From JANOSH01 sp031415695 (GTDB lineage Bacteria > Actinomycetota > Acidimicrobiia > Acidimicrobiales > Ilumatobacteraceae): a stretch of 64,000 bases of DNA. Position 1 is the first letter of the stretch. Every line of letters starts with the position of its first letter. The position numbers and the translations under genes were made by a program. The notes beneath the pieces are model-generated. The model had not been told where the DNA came from, searched no databases, and worked only from the letters and a program-made list of their open reading frames with translations. Below are positions 34,606 through 42,969 of this stretch, one piece after another. Location of the stretch: positions 124,001 through 188,000 of the forward strand of contig JANOSH010000061.1 of the NCBI GenBank assembly GCA_031415695.1, read 5' to 3'.

Positions 34606-35550
34606 CTAGGCCAGTGCAGCCCGCACGGCGGGCACAACCTCGTTGAGGTACAGCGAAAGAGCGTCGTCGTCCCAGGGCGCTCGTAGCGCAATGTTGATAT
34701 CGTCGGCCCCGGCGGCAACGTAGGCAAGGATTCGCTCGACTGCGTCGTCAGGAGTTCCCAACAGGGCTCCCCCCTCGATACGGCTGAACGCGGCGCCCCA
34801 CTGCGACTGGAGCTGCTCGCGCATCGCAACTGCTCCTGGCGATGTAGCGGAGAGGCTGAACATCAGATTGACCCCACGACGGATATCTCGCGGGTTACGC
34901 CCCTCGTGTGCGCACCACGTGTCGAGTACTGCGCTAAGCCGGGCGAACTCGGCAGTACTGACGTAGGCCGTGTTCCAGCCGTCGGCCTTGGCCGCAACGA
35001 TGCGCAATGTGCGCTTTTCCCCCACGCCGCCGATCCAGATTGGAAGTCGCTCCTGAACCGGGGCAGGAAGGTTCGACGCGTTGTCGACCCGAAAATGACG
35101 ACCCTCGAACGTGGTTCGATCCTGGGTCAATAGCCCACGGATGATGGTGGTTGCCTCGTCGAGCATGTCGAGCCGCGTACCGATACTCGGGAAGTCGTAC
35201 CCGAAAGCCTTGGCCTCCTGCTCATGCCAGCCAGCACCCAGACCGAGTTCGAAACGGCCGTTCGACAAATGGTCAAGCGTTGTGGCGGCCTTAGCCAGCA
35301 CGCCCGGCGACCGGTAGCCAACGTAGAACACCAGACAACCAAGCCTCGCGTGTTCGGTGGTGGCCGCCAAAGCACCGAGCACCGTAAGCGCCTCGAAATG
35401 AGGCAACGTTCCGCCCGCTGGTGGCGCCTCATACAAATGGTCCCACGCCGAAATCCAGTCGAGCTGCGGGTCCAGTGTTCGCCACACCGACCGCATCGCC
35501 GACATCGACATATTTTGTTGGCCGACGTGAGCGCCAAGACGAAGTGACAT
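34606..35550 (-). CDS. LLM-class (probably F420-dependent) oxidoreductase
   Basis: This 314-residue protein has a luciferase-like TIM barrel. Visible are LDWISAWDHLYEAPPAG near the N-terminus, GYRSPGVLAKAATTLDHLSN with GRFELGLGAGWHEQEAKAFG, and LPIWIGGVGEKRTLRIVA. Length and pattern suit F420-dependent LLM enzymes, though FMN use is possible. It reduces or oxidises a small organic substrate that cannot be named. It is convergent with kup (11-bp gap) and follows the class III aminotransferase gene by 9 bp on the same strand. Confidence 0.88.
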   Translation of the reverse strand: MSLRLGAHVGQQNMSMSAMRSVWRTLDPQLDWISAWDHLYEAPPAGGTLPHFEALTVLGALAATTEHARLGCLVFYVGYRSPGVLAKAATTLDHLSNGRFELGLGAGWHEQEAKAFGYDFPSIGTRLDMLDEATTIIRGLLTQDRTTFEGRHFRVDNASNLPAPVQERLPIWIGGVGEKRTLRIVAAKADGWNTAYVSTAEFARLSAVLDTWCAHEGRNPRDIRRGVNLMFSLSATSPGAVAMREQLQSQWGAAFSRIEGGALLGTPDDAVERILAYVAAGADDINIALRAPWDDDALSLYLNEVVPAVRAALA

Positions 35551-35559
35551 CGTCGAAAA

Positions 35560-36882
35560 CTACCGACTGAGTGATGCCACACAATCATCGAGGGCTTCGA
35601 GCGCGAACGAAAGCTGATCGTCGGTGTGCGAGAGGCCCACGTTCATCATCCCCCGCGTCGCAGTGTAGATACCACGTTCGAGTAGTCCGAAGAACACGAG
35701 TTCTTGCAGTTCGTTGTCACGCTTGGCCATGTCGAGCGCTGACGTCGGCGGGTTTGGCAGCGCATGTAGGGACATCATCGACCCGTAACCGCTGACACAT
35801 AGTGGTACATCGTGACGGGCAAGGACGCTGGCGACGTTGGCACGAAACTCGGCACCTCGCTCCGTGTGGGCTTGGGCACACTCGGCCGTATACACGTCGC
35901 GCAGAACCACCTCTCCCGCGGTCATAGTGGCCACGTTGTTGTTGAAGGTTCCGGCATGACTGATTACTCGTTTGCGGCCGGCCCCTGGACTGGTGTCGAA
36001 CTGGTCGAGTAGGGCAGCGTCGCCCCCAAAGGCTCCGAAGGAAAACCCGCCGCCAAGGTACTTGCCGAACGTTGTGATGTCGGCCCGCGCCCCCATCAAC
36101 TGCACCAAACCGCTCCGGCCATGTCGCGATGTCATGACTTCGTCGGCGATACACACCGCGCCGACACGCCTAGCCGCGTCGAACACGCCACAGAGAAACT
36201 CGCTCGCAGCCGGAACACAGCCACCCGAGCCGAGCATCGGTTCGATGATGACCGCCGACAACACAGCGCCATGTTCCTCGATCAACCCCAACGTGCCGGT
36301 CAGATCGTTGTACGGCGCGACGACAAAATCGTACGGGGCGTTCCATGGTGCCGCTCCGCTGGCGAAATACAACACGCCACCGTGATAGCCGCCGTAGAAC
36401 ACCATGATCTTCGAGCGGCCATTCGCCTGCATTGCCGTTGTGATTGCCAGCAGGTTGGCTTCGGTCCCCGAATTCGTAAACCGAACTCGGTCGAGGTTGA
36501 AGCGGTCACACATGAGCCGAGCGAATCGAGCCTCGGCAGGATGAATACCACCCACGCTCACGTTTGTGCGAAGCGCCGTCGTGACGGCGTCGATAACCCG
36601 GTGCTCGCTGTGACCGAGAAGGCCAGCCGTATAGTCGCCAAGCAGATCGACATAGGTATGGCCGTCGATATCGGTCAGCGTCGCTTCGTGGCCGCTCACG
36701 AACGTCAGTGGAAACGGAGCATGGGTCAGCACCGTTCGCGTGTGACCGCCGGGTAGCACCTTGCAGGCATCGTCGAACGCCTGTCGGCTACCAGGATTTC
36801 GGTCAGCGAAAGCCTGCTGGATGCTACGGACACGATCGGACGAGCGGGGACTCACGGTTGTGATCTTGACACATGCCAACAT
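35560..36882 (-). CDS. Class III aminotransferase / glutamate-1-semialdehyde aminomutase-like
   Basis: This PLP enzyme of up to 440 residues has GGHTRTVLTHAPFPLTFVSG near the N-terminus, FTNSGTEANLLAI for phosphate binding and AVCIADEVMTSRHGRSG for the acidic PLP contact. The Schiff-base lysine lies in TTFGKYLGGGFSFG. It is closest in pattern to glutamate-1-semialdehyde aminomutase-like transaminases, which act on varied amino-keto substrates. The ATG at 36882 lies six bases from a divergent ATG, too close for both to be ideal. An in-frame GTG at 36855 is a plausible alternative start. It is followed by an LLM gene. Confidence 0.9.
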   Translation of the reverse strand: MLACVKITTVSPRSSDRVRSIQQAFADRNPGSRQAFDDACKVLPGGHTRTVLTHAPFPLTFVSGHEATLTDIDGHTYVDLLGDYTAGLLGHSEHRVIDAVTTALRTNVSVGGIHPAEARFARLMCDRFNLDRVRFTNSGTEANLLAITTAMQANGRSKIMVFYGGYHGGVLYFASGAAPWNAPYDFVVAPYNDLTGTLGLIEEHGAVLSAVIIEPMLGSGGCVPAASEFLCGVFDAARRVGAVCIADEVMTSRHGRSGLVQLMGARADITTFGKYLGGGFSFGAFGGDAALLDQFDTSPGAGRKRVISHAGTFNNNVATMTAGEVVLRDVYTAECAQAHTERGAEFRANVASVLARHDVPLCVSGYGSMMSLHALPNPPTSALDMAKRDNELQELVFFGLLERGIYTATRGMMNVGLSHTDDQLSFALEALDDCVASLSR

Positions 36883-36895
36883 GTCGGCATGCCTG
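36863..36895. promoter_or_regulatory. Overlapping dyads in divergent start region
   Basis: CATGCC and GGCATG flank AACATGTC, and ACATG...CATGT overlaps them, between the class III aminotransferase and the Cys/Met-type PLP gene. The two ATGs are only six bases apart, so these dyads cover both potential starts. They may be an operator, or evidence that one start is downstream. Confidence 0.3.
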
Positions 36896-37947
36896 TCGAA
36901 CCGTTATCTCCCTACACTATTGCCGTAATCGCCGGCCGCCCCGAGGGAAGTGGCTCGACGCTGAATACCCCAATCGTGTTGGCCTCCAACTTCCGGGACA
37001 GCAACGATTACGGGCGCTCGTCCGGAACTGACACGTGGGTCTCGTTCGAAACAGCCATCGGTGCCCTTGAGGGCGGCCGCGCGGTCGCGTTCTCTACCGG
37101 CATGGCTGCGGCAGCAGCAATCATCTACGCCCTCGCTCCAAAGACCGTAGTGCTGCCGAGTGCTAGCTACATGGGCGTGCGCGGGCTATTGACCGAGTAC
37201 GAAACCCAAGGGCACCTAGTTCTTCGGCCCGTCGACATCACCGACACTGCCGCCGTTGCCAACGCAGCGCAAGGCGCCGACGTCGTCTGGATTGAAACAC
37301 CAACGAATCCAACACTCGACGTAGCCGACCTTGTCGGGATCGCCTCTGCGTGCCGATCGGCCGGTGCCGCCATGGTCGTCGACTCGACGTTCGCGACCCC
37401 GATGTTGCAACGACCACTCGAACAAGGTGCAGCCGTCGTGTTGCACAGCGCCACGAAGTTCATCGGTGGACACAGCGACTTGCTGTTGGGTGTCTGTGTC
37501 ACGAACGACGATGCCATCTTCGACCGTCTAATCAGCGCCCGCACATACCAAGGCGCAGCGCCGGGCGCGCTGGAAACCTTCTTAGCCCTGCGCGGTTTGC
37601 GTACGCTGCCAATCCGATTCGCAGCCTCGCAACACAGTGCCGCCATTCTGGCTGCTCGACTGACGCAACACCCTGCCGTGTGCGACGTGCGCTACCCGGG
37701 CTCAGGCGCGATGGTTGCATTTGTGGTCGCTGGTGGTGCCGGCGCTGCCGATCGGGCTTGCGACAGGGTGCAGTTGGTTGTGCCAGCCACGAGCCTTGGT
37801 GGCGTAGAAACAACCATGGAACGTCGACAGAAGTACGCCGGCGATGCCCACATTCCGCCCGGCCTGATCCGCATGAGTGTTGGCATCGAAGCGGTCGAGG
37901 ACATCTGGAACGACCTCAACCAAGCGTTGAACGCAGCCTGTCGGTAG
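36889..37947 (+). CDS. Cys/Met metabolism PLP-dependent enzyme (cystathionine gamma-synthase-like)
   Basis: This 352-residue fold-type I PLP enzyme has TWVSFETAIGALEGGRAVAF and then FSTGMAAAAAI for phosphate binding. WIETPTNPTLDVADL and the acidic VVDSTFATPM precede the lysine region LHSATKFIGGHSDLL. The C-terminal end RMSVGIEAVEDIWNDL is typical. It is slightly shorter than the usual 380-400 residues, mostly in the C-terminal third. It probably catalyses gamma-replacement or elimination on a homoserine ester or cystathionine. It overlaps the convergent GT2-GtrA gene by 32 bp. Confidence 0.9.
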   Translation: MPVEPLSPYTIAVIAGRPEGSGSTLNTPIVLASNFRDSNDYGRSSGTDTWVSFETAIGALEGGRAVAFSTGMAAAAAIIYALAPKTVVLPSASYMGVRGLLTEYETQGHLVLRPVDITDTAAVANAAQGADVVWIETPTNPTLDVADLVGIASACRSAGAAMVVDSTFATPMLQRPLEQGAAVVLHSATKFIGGHSDLLLGVCVTNDDAIFDRLISARTYQGAAPGALETFLALRGLRTLPIRFAASQHSAAILAARLTQHPAVCDVRYPGSGAMVAFVVAGGAGAADRACDRVQLVVPATSLGGVETTMERRQKYAGDAHIPPGLIRMSVGIEAVEDIWNDLNQALNAACR

Positions 37948-38986
37948 GCGCAGAGTGGGGTTGCTGTGGCTTGATGAAAACGAACCGTGACTGCGCCCAA
38001 TAACTGACCGCGAAAAGCGCTATCTCGGTACCGAGCTTCGACACCGCAAGCCCTACGCCAAGCCGTTCATGCAGCACATGCAAGACGACGAAATTGATAG
38101 CCATGATGGTCGCAACAAGTGAGAAGTATCGACACGCGCTAGATGTCATCGACGCGCCGCGACCATGGTTGAACACCAGGCGACGGTTCGCGGCGAAGTT
38201 GAAAACCGAGCTGACAGCTCGTGCCGCCACGACCGACACAAACAGGTTGTGGGTGAGACCCTTGAGCGCAACCAGCAATACGAAGTCGAGTACAAACGCC
38301 GCGAGCGACGACATACTGAACTTCAGGAGCGGGGCATACACGCGAACCGAATCGACTACCGGACGAAAATGGGTTGACGCATTCCCCTCGGCATACACCG
38401 TGTCGACCATGACTTCGTCGATGCGGATTCCATCTTTGGCGGCTTGCAGTAACACACTTGTTTCGTATTCGAACCGGTCACCCTCGACGCTTGCCAACCA
38501 ACCGAGCAAGGTGCTGGGGTACGCACGTAGCCCGGTTTGGGTGTCGACCACCCGCACCCCTGTCGAGATGCGAAACACAAGCCGGGTGAGGGCATTACCG
38601 AACCGACTCTTAAACGGCACATACCCTGTAAAGCCCCTCGCGCCGAGCACCATGGTGTTGGCGTGGCCGCTGATCGCAGCACCAACGCGCAAGATGTCGG
38701 CAACACGATGCTGACCATCGGAATCGGCACACACCACATCGTCACCCGGGTAGGTAACGGCAATATGCGCAAAACCCTGCTTCAACGAATACCCCTTGCC
38801 GCGGTTCGGCATATGCCCAATCACCGTGACCCCACGAGATTCGACCTGACGAAAGATCGGGTCGAACTGAGCGCCACTGCCATCGTTAACCACCACGATC
38901 TGCACGTGATCGTCGGCCAGGGAGATGTTGTCGATGAGATCCACCAGCTTGTCGTCGGGTTCGTAGGCAGGGATCAGGATGATCAC
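37916..38986 (-). CDS. GT2 glycosyltransferase-GtrA fusion membrane protein
   Basis: This 356-residue protein has an N-terminal GT2 domain: IILIPAYEPDDKLVDLIDNI, then VVNDGSGAQFD, and DDVVCADSDGQH with the metal-binding Asp-x-Asp. A GtrA-type membrane part of about 110 residues and four helices follows (LKFSMSSLAAFVLDFVLLVALKG onward). It likely makes or moves a polyprenyl-phosphate sugar across the membrane. The GTG start overlaps the stop of the phosphodiester glycosidase gene (GTGA). It is last in the DUF4956-VTC-glycosidase operon, suggesting surface-polymer synthesis. Confidence 0.9.
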   Translation of the reverse strand: MIILIPAYEPDDKLVDLIDNISLADDHVQIVVVNDGSGAQFDPIFRQVESRGVTVIGHMPNRGKGYSLKQGFAHIAVTYPGDDVVCADSDGQHRVADILRVGAAISGHANTMVLGARGFTGYVPFKSRFGNALTRLVFRISTGVRVVDTQTGLRAYPSTLLGWLASVEGDRFEYETSVLLQAAKDGIRIDEVMVDTVYAEGNASTHFRPVVDSVRVYAPLLKFSMSSLAAFVLDFVLLVALKGLTHNLFVSVVAARAVSSVFNFAANRRLVFNHGRGASMTSSACRYFSLVATIMAINFVVLHVLHERLGVGLAVSKLGTEIALFAVSYWAQSRFVFIKPQQPHSAPTDRLRSTLG

Positions 38987-40059
38987 GACGAACTCGTAGC
39001 CGCGCTGCCGCCGATGTACAAGATGTCGCTCGTGCCCCGCTCGTTGCCCTTCCCGAGCGGACTATTGACCAGCGCGCCGTTGAAGTACATGGTGGACGAC
39101 CCACCACCATCGAGGTTGTAGGCGACCGAAGCGCCGAGCTCTTTGAAGATGGCCGCAAACTCGAGCACCGATACACCGCGGCTATATCCCTTGCTGCGGC
39201 CGTCGACTACAACGAACACCAGGTGGTTGTTGTCGATGACGCCAAGCCCGGTGCGGGGCTGGTTGCCTTGAATCGAGTGGTTACCAACGTTGGTGTCGAT
39301 CTGCACCTTGTCGATGCCGGGCACCACCTCGCCACCGTCGACCAGGCCAGGCCCAAACGAGAGCGTGTTCCACACGCCAGCAGCGACGAGTTCGGCGCCC
39401 GACGTTGCTTTCTCGTCGTACAGCTTCATGGAACCGTCGCGATAGAACGCTAAACCTTGACGGGCGCCGACGTCACGAAACACGACGCCGTTGCGGATAA
39501 CAATGCCGGATTGGCGAAATCCGTAGTAGTCGCCATTGATGGCAAACACCGCGTTATTGGCCTCGGCAATCGTGGACGTGTCGGCGACGATGTTGGAGCC
39601 GAACTTGTTCTGAGCAAACGCCGAACGCAGTTCGGTGGCGTCACCAAGCACCACGTCGGCAACGAAGTACGTCAGTACATCGGTCCCGGTACCGGAGACG
39701 ACCTTCTTGATGGCGATAGACGTGGCGCCGTTGGTGTAACTGTTCTCGGTCGTCGCCGGCGCTGCGGCGATGGTCGACTGTGCAACCGTTGGCAAGACGA
39801 TGGTTGCGGTAGTGGTCGAAGCAGACGCTGGCTTGGGCGTCGCGCTCGTTGACGTTGAAACCGGAATCAACGTTGGCACGATCGCCGTTGAGGCAGCGGC
39901 CTCGAAGGCGGCAACATCGGCGATTTCCACGTGGTCGATCACATACCGGTTGAGTGCCCACGCCGCGGTACCACCAGCGGCCAGCACAAGTACCAAGCCG
40001 ATGCCGACGACCATCTTGGTGACCCGCCGCTTTTTCGAAGGCTTAAGTTGGTCGGTCAT
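38983..40059 (-). CDS. Phosphodiester glycosidase (NAGPA)-family exported protein
   Basis: This 358-residue protein has an N-terminal Lys/Arg stretch and one membrane helix (MVVGIGLVLVLAAGGTAAWAL). A Ser/Thr/Ala-rich linker follows, and then a NAGPA-type domain with NAVFAINGDYYGFRQSGIVI, ARQGLAFY, and VAYNLDGGGSSTMYFNG. In this family the domain cleaves glycosyl phosphodiester bonds. The linker and single anchor place it outside the membrane. It overlaps both neighbours (ATGA and GTGA). In this operon it may trim an envelope polymer; that is inference. Confidence 0.9.
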   Translation of the reverse strand: MTDQLKPSKKRRVTKMVVGIGLVLVLAAGGTAAWALNRYVIDHVEIADVAAFEAAASTAIVPTLIPVSTSTSATPKPASASTTTATIVLPTVAQSTIAAAPATTENSYTNGATSIAIKKVVSGTGTDVLTYFVADVVLGDATELRSAFAQNKFGSNIVADTSTIAEANNAVFAINGDYYGFRQSGIVIRNGVVFRDVGARQGLAFYRDGSMKLYDEKATSGAELVAAGVWNTLSFGPGLVDGGEVVPGIDKVQIDTNVGNHSIQGNQPRTGLGVIDNNHLVFVVVDGRSKGYSRGVSVLEFAAIFKELGASVAYNLDGGGSSTMYFNGALVNSPLGKGNERGTSDILYIGGSAATSSS

Positions 40060-40805
40060 TGATCACTTGCTCCGACGGTGACGTAGCGGCTAATTACGCG
40101 ATGCCATTTGTTGCGCGGCAAGTCGGGGTACAACGAGGCGATGCCAACGCAGTACTTGCTGACCGACATGGGGCGGATACCGACGCTCCACAGCACCCGG
40201 TCGGCGGTACCGACATGGTTCGTCGATTTCGTCTCGACGATGGCGTGACCCGGCATCGAGACCTCGACGGATTCGTCGTCACCGACGCAGCTCAAAGCCG
40301 TGTCACAGGTGACCCGGCCACCCGCTTCCCGATCGACCAACGTGACCCGTTGGTACAGCGTTGTGAGAACCGGCCTGAGATCGGCACCGTTGGCTAGCAG
40401 CAGTCGCTCGCTCAGAAAAGCAAGCGCCCGTTCGTTGACCCGATGAGCATCGGCGACCTCGTACCCGATTCGGTCTTTCACCGTCTCGTCGCGCCCGCTC
40501 TTCAACTTCAACTCCAACATGCACAGCCCCGAGTCGAGATATGTACGTGTACGCAACTTGAACCGATCTCGGCGCGAATACGCAGCGCTTCGAAACGACG
40601 CCCATTCGGCAGTGTCGAAATAGACCGACTCGTAATTGAACTGGCGTCGGGCATCGATTTCGAGCACGTCCATGTTGAGCAGGACGAACAATTCCTCCAT
40701 GAGCTCGAGCGGCACAATGTACTTGCGATCGACTCTCGTCTGCAGTTTTGCGTCGTCCAACACTTCGGCAAGCGACACGCCTCGCAGTTGGGCTACCGCG
40801 CTCAA
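40056..40805 (-). CDS. VTC-domain polyphosphate polymerase-like protein
   Basis: This 249-residue protein resembles the VTC catalytic domain. The signs are TRVDRKYIVPLELMEELF at the start, YESVYFDTAEWASF, RRDRFKLRTRTYLDSG with basic tunnel residues, and LCMLELKLKSGRDETVKDRI. It ends in a strand HAIVETKSTNHV. Such proteins make polyphosphate or bind the polymer. It begins at TTG that overlaps the DUF4956 stop (TTGA) and is followed by the NAGPA gene (ATGA). Bacterial VTC genes usually travel with DUF4956 and CotH, as here. Confidence 0.9.
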   Translation of the reverse strand: MSAVAQLRGVSLAEVLDDAKLQTRVDRKYIVPLELMEELFVLLNMDVLEIDARRQFNYESVYFDTAEWASFRSAAYSRRDRFKLRTRTYLDSGLCMLELKLKSGRDETVKDRIGYEVADAHRVNERALAFLSERLLLANGADLRPVLTTLYQRVTLVDREAGGRVTCDTALSCVGDDESVEVSMPGHAIVETKSTNHVGTADRVLWSVGIRPMSVSKYCVGIASLYPDLPRNKWHRVISRYVTVGASDQ

Positions 40806-41410
40806 CGGGACGCTCGATCGGGCGCTGGCGCGACGGAGTCGTGCGAGGTCGTCGGGCGCAGTCTGTACCGAACATCGACGGTCGTGGTGTCTCGAACCAA
40901 GTCGAGTCCGGTAATGGTCACCTGCTGAACGTCCGCGCCCAACAACGATTCCAGCCGCGAACGCAATGCAACCTCATTGGTGAACGCGGTGTCGAGCGTG
41001 ATGATCTGGTGGCGGCCATTGCGATGTAGCCCCGGATGATCGACTGCGAACATCATGACTACAAGCGCGACCGAAAGCACCGGCGTTGTCCACAACGGTT
41101 CGGGATGGATACCGCACAGAAGGCCCAAGGCTAGCGATACGAAGTAATAAGCAATCTCGGTGTGGGTAACCTCGGAGGATCGCAGACGAACAATGGACAA
41201 CACACCGAAGAGCCCGAGCCCGAGGCCGGTGGCCGACGTGGCCGGGGCGTTGGCCAGGGCCACGATCACAACGAAAACGGCGACGTTAAGACCAACGTAC
41301 GACAGGACCATGTCGCGACGGAAGTGACGCCGGTAATAGATAGCGAAGGCGAGCGTCGCGATTGCGACAAGGTCAACGATGGCCGCTACGAGTGCCGAGG
41401 ACGAATTCAT
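40802..41410 (-). CDS. DUF4956-family membrane protein
   Basis: This 202-residue protein has four membrane helices: MNSSSALVAAIVDLVAIATL, VLSYVGLNVAVFVVIVALA, GLGLGLFGVLSIVRLRSSEV and FVSLALGLLCGIH-like segments. A cytosolic C-terminal domain of about 80 residues follows (HQIITLDTAFTNEVALRSRL). The pattern and length match DUF4956, a companion of VTC polymerases whose function is unknown. The ATG at 41410 begins the family sequence; a longer in-frame ORF to 41737 extends into the CotH promoter and was rejected. It leads the minus-strand operon divergent from CotH. Confidence 0.85.
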   Translation of the reverse strand: MNSSSALVAAIVDLVAIATLAFAIYYRRHFRRDMVLSYVGLNVAVFVVIVALANAPATSATGLGLGLFGVLSIVRLRSSEVTHTEIAYYFVSLALGLLCGIHPEPLWTTPVLSVALVVMMFAVDHPGLHRNGRHQIITLDTAFTNEVALRSRLESLLGADVQQVTITGLDLVRDTTTVDVRYRLRPTTSHDSVAPAPDRASR

Positions 41411-41480
41411 GACGCTATTTGACAAAACGAACCTGGATGTTTGCTGTGAGTTTTCCCAGAATTGGCCGTGAACATTCAAA

Positions 41481-41514
41481 TCCACAGGGATTCCACAGCA
41501 AATTCTCATCCACA
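41481..41514 (+). promoter_or_regulatory. Three TCCACA hexamers before CotH
   Basis: TCCACA occurs at 41481, 41492 and 41509 in the gap between DUF4956 and the CotH gene. They resemble half of a DnaA box but lack the full consensus. They may be binding sites for a regulator of the surface module. Weak evidence. Confidence 0.2.
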
Positions 41515-42944
41515 TGACGGCAACGGGGTGTTCGATGCTCACCATGACCTGCAAACGCTCACTCGGTATCGCGTGTTTGGTGGCTCTTGTCACGTCGTGT
41601 ACGGGCTCGACAACGACCTCGACTCCCGATGCCATTGCCGTCACCGCTGGAGTCGCCAGCAGCACAATGCCGACCACCTCGGCGATACGCCTGTTCGACT
41701 CAAGCAAGGTGCACGACATTGCCGTCACGTTTGCCACCGCGGACTACGACGCAATGGTCGCCACGTTCAAGGCGTCGAGCGACAAGTCGTGGATCAAGGC
41801 AACCGTCGTCATCGACGGCGCAAGTTTCGCCAACGTTGGTATGCGGCTCAAAGGCAACTCCACGCTTATGTCGCTTCGGGGAGTCGGGCCGCAAGGTGCA
41901 CAACCAGGTGCACAACCAGTTGGCCCTGGCGGCACGGCAAATGCCGCCGCCCCCGAGTCGCTCCCCTGGCTCATCCGTCTCGACAAGTTCGTCGACAACC
42001 AACGCCTGAACGGCACGGCCGAAATCGTCATCCGGGCCAGCAGCACCCAAACGTCGATCAACGAAGCAGTAGCACTCGAACTGACGGCGGCGGCGGGCCT
42101 GTCGACGCAGCGAGCCATATCCACACGGTTTAGCGTCAACGGCGGCACGACCGACCTGCGGATGGCCATCGAGAATCCGGGCAATGAATGGCAGAAGTCC
42201 ACGTATACGACCGACGGCATCTTGTACAAGGCCGAAGCATCGGGTGACTACAGCTACCGAGGCGACGACCCGGCCAAGTACGTCGACGTCTTCGACCAGG
42301 AGAGCGGAAAAGCCGACAACCTCGTTCCGCTCATGGACTTCCTGAAGTTCATCAACGACTCCGACGACACAACGTTCGCCGCCCAACTCGGCGACCGCTT
42401 CGACGTTGCATCATTCGCCCGTTACCTGGCCATGCAAGATGTCATCGACAACTTCGATGACATCGACGGACCCGGCAACAACAGCTACCTGCGTTACGAC
42501 CTTGCCACCAAGAAGATGACGGTACTCACGTGGGACCTCAATTTGGCCTTCGGCAGCCGCCCCGGCGGTCCCGGCGGCGGCTTTGGTGGCGGCCGTGGTG
42601 GCCAGATCCCACCGGGCGGTGGGCAACCGCCCGTCGACGGTCAGGTTCCACCTGGTGCCCCGGGTGGCGGACGCGGCGGACTTCCGGGGGGAGGCCCCGG
42701 CGGATTTCCCGGTGGAGGCCCCGGAGGCAAAGCCAACATTCTCGTCACCCGCTTCAAGGCTCACGCTGCATTCAACCAGCAGTATCTGGCCGCAGTCACC
42801 GATCTGAAAGCCGAACTGTACGCAAGTGGTAAGGCCGCCCAAATCGTGACTCGCTGGACCGACGTGTATGCCCAAGCCACGGACCTCGTTGATGCGGCCA
42901 CGGTTGCCACGGAAGCGGCCGCTGTGAGCAAATACTTCGGCTGA
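41514..42944 (+). CDS. CotH-like lipoprotein with Gly/Pro-rich insertion
   Basis: This 476-residue CotH-kinase-family protein opens with an export signal and lipobox (CLVALVTSC), so it is probably a lipoprotein. In-frame ATGs at 41535 or 41544 may be the true starts. The CotH fold holds VHDIAVTFATADYDAMV, VGMRLKGNSTL and LPWLIRLDKFVDNQRLNG. It also has KMTVLTWDLNLAFG, the Asp in the metal/phosphate site. Between this and the C-terminal helix is a 55-residue Gly/Pro-rich stretch starting at codon about 345. CotH proteins are atypical kinases or spore-coat-type proteins. It is divergent from the DUF4956-VTC operon, which usually accompanies them. Confidence 0.9.
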   Translation: MTATGCSMLTMTCKRSLGIACLVALVTSCTGSTTTSTPDAIAVTAGVASSTMPTTSAIRLFDSSKVHDIAVTFATADYDAMVATFKASSDKSWIKATVVIDGASFANVGMRLKGNSTLMSLRGVGPQGAQPGAQPVGPGGTANAAAPESLPWLIRLDKFVDNQRLNGTAEIVIRASSTQTSINEAVALELTAAAGLSTQRAISTRFSVNGGTTDLRMAIENPGNEWQKSTYTTDGILYKAEASGDYSYRGDDPAKYVDVFDQESGKADNLVPLMDFLKFINDSDDTTFAAQLGDRFDVASFARYLAMQDVIDNFDDIDGPGNNSYLRYDLATKKMTVLTWDLNLAFGSRPGGPGGGFGGGRGGQIPPGGGQPPVDGQVPPGAPGGGRGGLPGGGPGGFPGGGPGGKANILVTRFKAHAAFNQQYLAAVTDLKAELYASGKAAQIVTRWTDVYAQATDLVDAATVATEAAAVSKYFG

Positions 42945-42969
42945 ACAAACCGAAGCCACCTGCCACCCT

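Noticed and set aside
34582..34608. Repeated ATCGAGATCT at the end of kup as a terminator or recombination site.
   Set aside because: The two copies are a simple short direct repeat with no hairpin plus T-run; likely chance or minor slippage.
41481..41514. A replication origin with DnaA boxes near CotH.
   Set aside because: Only TCCACA half-sites are present, no full boxes, AT-rich unwinding region or dnaA/dnaN genes.
41411..41737. Longer in-frame start for the DUF4956 gene.
   Set aside because: The added residues run into the CotH promoter and coding region and do not match the family.
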